Below are positions 13,657-19,069 of a stretch of DNA of 19,069 nt, piece after piece. The stretch is from positions 1-19,069 of the forward strand of contig PBQX02000096.1 of assembly GCA_002725175.2 (NCBI GenBank), written 5' to 3'. The notes below the pieces were generated by a model. That model made no database searches. It worked only from the letters and a program-made list of their open reading frames with translations, and was not told the origin of the DNA. The translations under genes and the position numbers were made by a program. Source of the stretch: CACKLF01 sp002725175. GTDB lineage: Bacteria; Pseudomonadota; Alphaproteobacteria; Rhodobacterales; Rhodobacteraceae. Each line of letters begins with the position of its first letter. Position 1 is the stretch's first letter.

Positions 13657-14361
13657 TTACATAGCTCTCTGAGAGCGAGCACCAGAATTTTCTTGACCTT
13701 CACCTATCCTTCGATCTCTGGCTTGAGGGTCATGCTCCATTATCTCGCCTTTAAATATCCATACCTTTACTCCTATTATACCATAAGCAGTAAGTCCTTC
13801 GGCCACAGAATAATCAATGTCAGCTCTTAGTGTATGTCTTGGAACACGTCCTTCAGAATACCATTCGGTCCTTGCTATTTCGGCCCCACCTAGCCTTCCT
13901 GCTATATCTACTCTAATTCCCAGAGCTCCCATCCTCATAGCATTCTGAACCGCCCTTTTCATAGCTCGTCGAAATGAGACTCTTCTTTCCATTTGCTGAG
14001 CTATACTTTCTGCAACCAACGCAGCNTCTATTTCCGGCTTCCTTACTTCCAAAATATTGAGGTGAAGCTCACTTTTGGTTAAGTTAGAAAGCCCTTTCTT
14101 AATAGTTTCAATTTCTGCGCCCTTTTTACCAATGATTACACCAGGTCTAGCTGCATATATAGAAACCCTGCATTTTTTATGTGGCCGNTCAATTACTATC
14201 CTGCTTATNCCAGATTGTGCACAGTTAGTTTTAACATAATTTCTAATAGCTATATCTTCATGCAAAAGTTCACCGTAGTCTTTTCTCCTTGCAAACCACC
14301 TGCTTTCCCAAGTTCTATTAACCTGCAGACGCAAACCTATAGGGTTTATCTTATGTCCCAT
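13657..14361 (-). CDS. rpsC: 30S ribosomal protein S3
   Basis: A 234-residue S3, which shapes the mRNA entry pore and has helicase-like activity with S4 and S5. It starts MGHKINPIGLRL. The type-II KH domain has its GxxG loop within GVIIGKKG (74-81). The C-terminal domain carries MGALGIRVDIAGRLGGAEIAR and GLTAYGIIGVKVWIFKGE, and ends in a basic and Ser/Gln-rich tail. The ATG shares one base with the rplV stop (TAATG). Three codons contain N, all at the third position. Confidence 0.97.
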   Translation of the reverse strand: MGHKINPIGLRLQVNRTWESRWFARRKDYGELLHEDIAIRNYVKTNCAQSXISRIVIXRPHKKCRVSIYAARPGVIIGKKGAEIETIKKGLSNLTKSELHLNILEVRKPEIXAALVAESIAQQMERRVSFRRAMKRAVQNAMRMGALGIRVDIAGRLGGAEIARTEWYSEGRVPRHTLRADIDYSVAEGLTAYGIIGVKVWIFKGEIMEHDPQARDRRIGEGQENSGARSQRAM

Positions 14362-14750
14362 TAAACTTCACCCTCCACGCCTTCATTTTGCTTTACAACA
14401 ATTGTTATCTGACTGAAGGGTTTTAAAATTTTTCCAAACCTTCCTCTTGCTCTAGGCCTGCCTCGCTTCATTACTAAGTTTTTACCCACATATGCCTCTG
14501 AAATTATCAATTCATCNACATCCAANCCATGGTTGTTCTCTGCATTAGCTACCGCCGATGCCAGACATTTTTTCACATCCTTAGCAATTCTTTTCTTTGA
14601 AAAAGTCAATTCATTTAAAGCTTTGTCCACTGGTTTATTTCTTATTAACTTAGCAAGAAGNTTTAACTTCTGGCANCTAGTCTTAAGCATNCTGAGTTTT
14701 GCTCCTGCCTCATTATCTCCAAACCTTCTGGAATTTTTTGTCTTGCTCAT
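14361..14750 (-). CDS. rplV: 50S ribosomal protein L22
   Basis: A 129-residue L22, whose long beta-hairpin lines the exit tunnel near the constriction where macrolides bind. Conserved parts are LLAKLIRNKPVDKALNEL, KKCLASAVANAENNH and the hairpin KNLVMKRGRPRARGRFGKI. A 17-residue N-terminal stretch (SKTKNSRRFGDNEAGAK) precedes the usual core, as in some alphaproteobacteria. The gene lies 3 bases after rpsS and shares one base with rpsC. Five codons contain N, all at the third position; three of these (AGN, AAN) may still alter the residue. Confidence 0.96.
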   Translation of the reverse strand: MSKTKNSRRFGDNEAGAKLXMLKTXCQKLXLLAKLIRNKPVDKALNELTFSKKRIAKDVKKCLASAVANAENNHXLDXDELIISEAYVGKNLVMKRGRPRARGRFGKILKPFSQITIVVKQNEGVEGEV

Positions 14751-14753
14751 AAT

Positions 14754-15032
14754 CTAATTCCGCTTCGCTTTTTTATCAGCGGCATGTCCATAATATGTTC
14801 TCGTAGGACTATACTCACCGAATTTCTGACCAATCATCTCTTCTGACACGCTTACAGGTATGTGCTTCCTACCATTATAAACTCCAAATGTTAAGCCNAC
14901 AAATTGAGGCAAAATAGTTGACCTCCTTGACCAAATTTTAATTACGTCATTTCGGCCACTTTCACGAGCCTTTTCAGCCTTCTTTAAGACATATTCATCA
15001 ACAAATGGACCTTTCCAGACAGCACGTGACAT
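14754..15032 (-). CDS. rpsS: 30S ribosomal protein S19
   Basis: A 92-residue S19 of the 30S head, which pairs with S13 and contacts the A-site finger. It starts MSRAVWKGPFVDEYVLKKA and has IKIWSRRSTILPQF, then GLTFGVYNGRKHIPV and MIGQKFGEYSPTRTYYGHA. All match the family over its normal length. It starts 2 bases after the rplB stop, and rplV starts 3 bases after it, as expected in the S10 operon. One codon contains N (14898), in the GLTFG segment. Confidence 0.97.
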   Translation of the reverse strand: MSRAVWKGPFVDEYVLKKAEKARESGRNDVIKIWSRRSTILPQFXGLTFGVYNGRKHIPVSVSEEMIGQKFGEYSPTRTYYGHAADKKAKRN

Positions 15033-15034
15033 TA

Positions 15035-15871
15035 TTATCGACCCTTCTTAGCGTTTCTAGTTCTTAAAATATATTTATCAGTTTTCTTATTATTCCGGGT
15101 TTTAGCACCCTTCGTAGGCTTTCCCCATGGAGTTACAGGATGNCTACCACCAGAAGTACGACCCTCTCCACCNCCATGAGGATGATCAATGGGGTTCATC
15201 ACGACTCCCCTAACTGATGGGCGGATTCCTTTGTGTCTATTTCTTCCTGCTTTTCCTAANTTTTGATTTGAATTATCGGGATTAGATACAGCACCGACTG
15301 TAGCNCGACATTCTTGCCGAATAATNCTAAGCTCTCCTGANGAAAGCTTAATCTGAGCATAGCCTCTATCTCTTCCAACAAACTGTGCATATACACCCGC
15401 NGATCGTGCAAGCTGTGCACCTTTACCAGGCTTAAGCTCTATATTATGTATGATTGTACCAATTGGCAAACCAGTAAACGGCATCGAGTTTCCAGGTTTA
15501 ATATCTGCTTTCTGGCTCGATACAACCTTATCTCCTATGGCTAATCTTTGTGGAGCTAAAATGTAAGAGATGTCTCCATCTTCATATTTAATAAGAGCTA
15601 TGAAAGCCGACCTATTCGGATCATATTCTATCCTCTCTACAGTCGCAGGCACATCCATTTTATTTCTCTTAAAATCAATTATCCTATAAAGATTTTTTGC
15701 ACCTCCACCCTTTCGCCTCATAGTAATTCTACCAGTATTGTTTCGGCCGCCATTTTTCATAAGCCCTACTGTCAAGCTTTTTTCTGGCCTTCCTTTCCAC
15801 AGATCTGACCTGTCTATTAAAACTAGACCTCTTTGACCTGGTGTGGTTGGTTTATAAGTTTTAAGAGCCAA
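15035..15871 (-). CDS. rplB: 50S ribosomal protein L2 (TTG start)
   Basis: A 278-residue L2, which holds the subunits together and supports the peptidyl transferase centre. It starts MALKTYKPTTPGQRG and carries the alphaproteobacterial-looking DRSDLWKGRPEKSLT. The invariant DHPH loop is at 229-232, containing the histidines implicated in peptidyl transfer, followed by PVTPWGKPTKGAKTR. The initiator is TTG at 15871-15869. An AAAGG site at 15883-15879 stands 7 bases upstream, and the homologous N-terminus begins at this codon. It lies 22 bases after rplW. The gene contains the last N calls of the window (up to 15401); its first 150 codons have none. Confidence 0.96.
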   Translation of the reverse strand: MALKTYKPTTPGQRGLVLIDRSDLWKGRPEKSLTVGLMKNGGRNNTGRITMRRKGGGAKNLYRIIDFKRNKMDVPATVERIEYDPNRSAFIALIKYEDGDISYILAPQRLAIGDKVVSSQKADIKPGNSMPFTGLPIGTIIHNIELKPGKGAQLARXAGVYAQFVGRDRGYAQIKLXSGELXIIRQECXATVGAVSNPDNSNQXLGKAGRNRHKGIRPSVRGVVMNPIDHPHXGGEGRTSGGXHPVTPWGKPTKGAKTRNNKKTDKYILRTRNAKKGR

Positions 15872-15893
15872 ATTATTACCTTTCCATTGCCTT

Positions 15894-16181
15894 TTATAGA
15901 CCAGTAGTCACATCTATAGTGTTGCCATCTGCTAGCACTACGTATGCCTTCTTTTTGTCTTTTCTTCTTCCTAATGTACCCTTAAACCTCTTAGTTTTTC
16001 CTTTTGATATAAGAGTATTAACTGACTTTACTTTTACATTAAATAAATTCTCAACAGCCTCCTTGACTTGAGATTTTGTAGAATTAATGCTTACTTCAAA
16101 AACTATCGCCCCCGTCTCGGATGCCATAGTGGATTTCTCAGTAACAATAGGCTTCCTTATTATATCATGTTGATCTGTCAT
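15894..16181 (-). CDS. rplW: 50S ribosomal protein L23
   Basis: A 95-residue L23 at the exit of the peptide tunnel, the docking point of trigger factor and SRP. The conserved features are DIIRKPIVTEKS (6-17), VKEAVENLFNVKVKSVNTL and the basic extended loop GKTKRFKGTLGRRKDKKKAYVVL. It is of normal length. The ATG lies 6 bases after the rplD stop. There is no N in this gene. Confidence 0.97.
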   Translation of the reverse strand: MTDQHDIIRKPIVTEKSTMASETGAIVFEVSINSTKSQVKEAVENLFNVKVKSVNTLISKGKTKRFKGTLGRRKDKKKAYVVLADGNTIDVTTGL

Positions 16182-16187
16182 AAAAGA

Positions 16188-16808
16188 TTATCCTAGCCGT
16201 TCATGAAGGGCTTCTACCCCTGATTTAGTTAGTACCAAGATATCTTTCTTCAAAATATCGTACACATTAGCCCCAGCGCTTGGTAACAAATCTACATTTG
16301 GCATGTTTTTCACAGCCATAGAAAAATTCTTATCCACGGTCGGCCCATCAATAATAAGTAATTTCTTTTTCCCAAATGATTGAATGTTTTTCCTTAGAGC
16401 TTTAGTTTTTCCCTCTTTGATCACAGCCTTATCAATTATCACCAGATCTCCAGATCCCAGTTTTGATGATAATGCATGTTTGAGACCGAGTGATCTCACC
16501 TTTTTATTAAGGTCATGAGCATGACTTCTTGGGGTAGGCCCCTTATATACTCCACCCTTCCTAAAAATTGGAGACCTTCTTGAGCCCGCTCTGGCATTAC
16601 CAGTTCCTTTTTGTTTATAAATCTTCCTAGTAGAGTAATTACTTTCTGATCTCGTCAAAACACTGTGAGTGCCTTGTTGTTTTTTTGCTAACTGCCAGCG
16701 TACAACCCTGTGCAGAATGTCCTTCCTAGGCTCCAAGCCGAATACAGATTCAGAAAGCTCAATAGTCCCGTCTTTTCCTGATGGTAGCTTAACTACTTCG
16801 ACTTTCAT
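16188..16808 (-). CDS. rplD: 50S ribosomal protein L4
   Basis: A 206-residue L4, which lines the exit tunnel opposite L22. The tunnel loop is visible as TRKIYKQKGTGNARAGSRRSP followed by RKGGVYKGPTPRSHAHDLNKK. In gamma-proteobacteria L4 also represses its own operon by binding an S10 leader, but here tuf lies only 32 bases before rpsJ, so no comparable leader exists at that place. The ATG overlaps the rplC stop as ATGA, implying coupled translation of L3 and L4. Confidence 0.97.
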   Translation of the reverse strand: MKVEVVKLPSGKDGTIELSESVFGLEPRKDILHRVVRWQLAKKQQGTHSVLTRSESNYSTRKIYKQKGTGNARAGSRRSPIFRKGGVYKGPTPRSHAHDLNKKVRSLGLKHALSSKLGSGDLVIIDKAVIKEGKTKALRKNIQSFGKKKLLIIDGPTVDKNFSMAVKNMPNVDLLPSAGANVYDILKKDILVLTKSGVEALHERLG

Positions 16809-17527
16809 TCTTTAGCTCCATTTGAGTTGACGTTATCATCTTCCAATTTAGTTTGCTCAGTAGAAGGATCACTTTTATCTAAGCTTACCATTTTGCCCTT
16901 CTTTACGGAGTCCTTGATGGTAACCCAAGTCCCTTTTGATCCCGGAACTGCACCACGAACCATTAGTAAACCTTTGTCCAAATCTGTTCGCACGACTTTA
17001 AGATTCTGGGTGGTAACTCTTTCAGAACCCATATGCCCTGCCATCTTTTTACCTTTAAACACTTTCCCTGGATCCTGACATTGTCCAGTGGAGCCGTGAG
17101 ATCGGTGGGAAACTGAAACCCCGTGAGATGCTCTCAATCCTGAAAAGTTGTGTCTCTTCATTGCCCCTGCAAAACCTTTTCCAATTGAAGTTCCGGCAAC
17201 ATCAACATATTGCCCTTCAAGATAATGCCCAGCCGTCAACTCTTGACCCACACTGATCAACTGATCTTTAGACACTCTAAACTCGGCTAACTTTGTTTTT
17301 GGCTCTACTTTAGCAGAAGAAAAATGTCCGCGAACAGCTTTACTTAAGTTTTTAACCTTAGCTTTACCTGCTCCTAATTGAAGAGCATTATACCCATCTT
17401 TTTCAACGGTTTTTTGAGCGACCACTTGAACGCTATCCATATGCAAAACAGTTACTGGAACCTGTCTTCCGTCTTCCATAAATAAACGGGTCATGCCCAA
17501 CTTTTTTGCTATAACACCTGATCTCAT
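16805..17527 (-). CDS. rplC: 50S ribosomal protein L3 with C-terminal extension
   Basis: A 240-residue L3, an early assembly protein near the peptidyl transferase centre. It starts MRSGVIAKKLGMTRLF and has HRSHGSTGQCQDPGKVFKGK (141-160) and MAGHMGSERVTTQNL. Gln149 in the GQCQDPG loop corresponds to the glutamine that PrmB methylates in E. coli L3. After the family core (about residue 212) a roughly 28-residue polar and acidic tail follows (with QTKLEDDNVNSNGAKE), longer than the 209-residue E. coli protein. It lies 9 bases after rpsJ and overlaps rplD by 4 bases. Confidence 0.97.
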   Translation of the reverse strand: MRSGVIAKKLGMTRLFMEDGRQVPVTVLHMDSVQVVAQKTVEKDGYNALQLGAGKAKVKNLSKAVRGHFSSAKVEPKTKLAEFRVSKDQLISVGQELTAGHYLEGQYVDVAGTSIGKGFAGAMKRHNFSGLRASHGVSVSHRSHGSTGQCQDPGKVFKGKKMAGHMGSERVTTQNLKVVRTDLDKGLLMVRGAVPGSKGTWVTIKDSVKKGKMVSLDKSDPSTEQTKLEDDNVNSNGAKE

Positions 17528-17536
17528 TCCAACAAC

Positions 17537-17845
17537 CTACAATTTAATCTCTACGTCCACACCCGCAGCCAAATCAAGCTTCATCAAAGCGTCAACTGTC
17601 TGAGGTGTTGGGTCAATGATATCCAAAAGCCTCTTGTGAGTTCTTATTTCAAATTGCTCCCTACTTTTCTTGTCAACATGAGGCCCCCTTAAAACCGTAA
17701 ATTTCTCAATTTTGTTTGGCAAGGGTATTGGACCCCTAACACTAGCGCCAGTTCTCTGAGCAGTAGAAAGGATTTCCTGAGTGCTCACATCGAGTACTCT
17801 ATAATCAAAAGCTTGTAATTTAATTCTTATGTTTTGGTTTTGCAT
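17537..17845 (-). CDS. rpsJ: 30S ribosomal protein S10
   Basis: A 102-residue S10 of the 30S head, which also acts as NusE in transcription antitermination. It starts MQNQNIRIKLQAFDYRVLD and has GASVRGPIPLPNKIEKFTVLR, then HVDKKSREQFEIRTHKRLLD and PTPQTVDALMKLDLAAGVD. Length is typical. It lies 32 bases after the tuf stop, with only a weak AGG before the start and no room for a long leader, so it is likely read from the upstream tuf transcript. Confidence 0.97.
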   Translation of the reverse strand: MQNQNIRIKLQAFDYRVLDVSTQEILSTAQRTGASVRGPIPLPNKIEKFTVLRGPHVDKKSREQFEIRTHKRLLDIIDPTPQTVDALMKLDLAAGVDVEIKL

Positions 17846-17877
17846 CTTTTTGCCTAGCTTTAATTTCCTACTTTTAC

Positions 17878-19053
17878 TTATTCTATTATTTTTGATACCA
17901 CTCCGGCACCAACTGTTCTTCCACCTTCACGTATCGCGAATCTTAACTTCTCCTCCATAGCAATAGGGACAATTAAATCTACGGAGAACTTCAGATTATC
18001 TCCAGGCATCACCATTTCTGTTCCAGAAGGTAAATTAACCGTTCCCGTAACATCTGTGGTTCTGAAATAAAACTGTGGTCGGTAATTCGCAAAAAATGGC
18101 GTATGACGACCCCCTTCTTCTTTTGTTAAGATGTATGCCTCTGCTTCAAATTTTGTATGTGGGGTCACCGAACCTGGTTTAATCAAACATTGTCCACGCT
18201 CAACACCTTCACGCTCAACACCACGCAACAAAGCTCCAACATTATCACCAGCTTCACCCCTATCCAGAAGCTTTCTAAACATTTCAACACCAGTACAAGT
18301 GGTTTTTGAAGTATCTCTAACACCTACGATCTCTATTTCATCACCAACATTAAGAACACCTCTCTCTATCCTACCTGTAACAACAGTGCCACGGCCAGAA
18401 ATAGAGAACACGTCTTCTATTGGCATTAAAAATGGTTGATCAACAGGACGATCGGGCGTTGGTATAGCCTCATCAACTGACTTCATTAATTCCGCAATCT
18501 TGTCTTTCCCAATCTCAGGGTTTCGATCCTCAAGAGCTGCCAAAGCCGAACCTGAAACAATCGGTATATCATCACCTGGAAACTCATAAGACGACAACAG
18601 CTCTCTAACTTCCATTTCAACCAATTCTAAAAGTTCGTCGTCATCAACCTGATCAACTTTATTCAAAAAAACCACCAAAGCCGGAACACCAACCTGACGA
18701 GCCAATAAAATGTGCTCTCTCGTTTGAGGCATAGGGCCATCAGCAGCATTAACCACAAGAATAGCTCCATCCATTTGAGCAGCACCAGTAATCATATTCT
18801 TCACATAATCAGCATGCCCAGGACAATCCACATGGGCATAATGCCGTGCGTCAGTTTCATACTCAACATGAGCTGTAGAAATAGTGATTCCACGAGCCTT
18901 CTCCTCAGGAGCACCATCAATCTCATCATAAGCTTTAAATTCACCATACAGCTTCGTTATAGCTGCAGTCAAAGTTGTCTTACCATGATCAACATGACCA
19001 ATCGTGCCAACATTCACATGGGGTTTATTACGCTCAAATTTAGCCTTCGCCAT
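17878..19053 (-). CDS. tuf: Elongation factor Tu
   Basis: A 391-residue EF-Tu, complete in the window. The GTPase domain has GHVDHGKT (19-26), the switch I region RGITIST (54-60), DCPGH (76-80) and NKVD (131-134), followed by the two beta-barrel domains that bind aminoacyl-tRNA. It is a few residues shorter than E. coli EF-Tu between the P-loop and switch I, a form usual in alphaproteobacteria. The ATG has GGAG 7 bases upstream; only 16 bases precede it in the window, where fusA would be expected. Many alphaproteobacteria carry two tuf copies; this is the one beside rpsJ. There is no N in this gene. Confidence 0.98.
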   Translation of the reverse strand: MAKAKFERNKPHVNVGTIGHVDHGKTTLTAAITKLYGEFKAYDEIDGAPEEKARGITISTAHVEYETDARHYAHVDCPGHADYVKNMITGAAQMDGAILVVNAADGPMPQTREHILLARQVGVPALVVFLNKVDQVDDDELLELVEMEVRELLSSYEFPGDDIPIVSGSALAALEDRNPEIGKDKIAELMKSVDEAIPTPDRPVDQPFLMPIEDVFSISGRGTVVTGRIERGVLNVGDEIEIVGVRDTSKTTCTGVEMFRKLLDRGEAGDNVGALLRGVEREGVERGQCLIKPGSVTPHTKFEAEAYILTKEEGGRHTPFFANYRPQFYFRTTDVTGTVNLPSGTEMVMPGDNLKFSVDLIVPIAMEEKLRFAIREGGRTVGAGVVSKIIE

Positions 19054-19069
19054 AGGTAGTCTCCATTAA

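Larger units (their letters stand above)
3031..15401. other. Zone of scattered ambiguous bases (population consensus)
   Basis: About 84 single N calls are scattered between 3031 and 15401, and none lie outside this zone. I placed the 26 Ns in rarA, rplV, rpsC, rpsH and rpsM by codon position: 24 are at position 3 and the other two (NTG, NGA) sit at position 1 of codons where two synonymous readings exist. No N breaks a reading frame. This pattern fits strain variation under purifying selection, collapsed into one consensus, rather than random sequencing error. Ns cluster in rpoA (4705-4942) and are absent from 8124 to 9102. Confidence 0.8.

Noticed and set aside
1..19069. A novel or mobile system hidden in the cluster
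   Set aside because: Every coding frame is accounted for by known families in conserved order; no inverted-repeat-bounded insert, integrase, repeat array or foreign-looking gene was seen.

Overview
This window is the S10-spc-alpha ribosomal protein supercluster of an alphaproteobacterium, followed by a housekeeping block. Every gene I can support lies on the minus strand, so transcription runs from base 19069 down to base 1. The alphaproteobacterial assignment rests on several points. adk sits between secY and rpsM. There is no infA, rpmJ or rpsD inside the cluster. EF-Tu is the short 391-residue type. An ATP12-family F1-ATPase assembly chaperone, found in alphaproteobacteria and mitochondria, ends the window. 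Base composition is visibly AT-rich. That composition and the mixed-template consensus with many single N calls suggest an uncultured, probably marine, low-GC lineage, but I cannot name a genus.

Layout in transcription order: tuf (19053-17878), then the S10 genes rpsJ-rplC-rplD-rplW-rplB-rpsS-rplV-rpsC-rplP-rpmC-rpsQ (17845-12752). Next come the spc genes rplN-rplX-rplE-rpsN-rpsH-rplF-rplR-rpsE-rpmD-rplO-secY-adk (12682-6459). After a 166-base spacer come the alpha genes rpsM-rpsK-rpoA-rplQ (6292-3949). After another 48 bases comes a very tight block: rarA, crcB, an RluA-family pseudouridine synthase gene, a HAD phosphatase gene and a 3'-truncated ATP12 gene (3900-1). Most junctions are 0-30 bases or overlaps of 1, 4 or 8 bases. 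The larger spacers are rpsQ/rplN (69), rplO/secY (62), adk/rpsM (166), rpsK/rpoA (97), rplQ/rarA (48) and rpmD/rplO (48). No gene-free stretch exceeds 300 bases.

The genes make the translation machinery (EF-Tu, 9 small-subunit and 15 large-subunit... in full: S3, S5, S8, S10, S11, S13, S14, S17, S19 and L2-L6, L14-L18, L22-L24, L29, L30), the Sec translocon channel, adenylate kinase and RNA polymerase alpha. The downstream block adds replication-fork maintenance (RarA), fluoride export (CrcB), rRNA modification, phosphate-ester hydrolysis and F1-ATPase assembly.

The most useful non-coding signal is a sigma70-like promoter in the adk/rpsM spacer (-35 TTGACG, 16-base spacer, -10 TATAGT) followed by a leader with small hairpins and a TTG-started rpsM. 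Other points are TTG starts on rplB and the ATP12 gene, hairpins before rplN, rpoA and rarA, and about 84 N calls confined to bases 3031-15401 and mostly at wobble positions. I see no mobile element, CRISPR array, tRNA or rRNA, and no previously undescribed system. This is a conserved core region.
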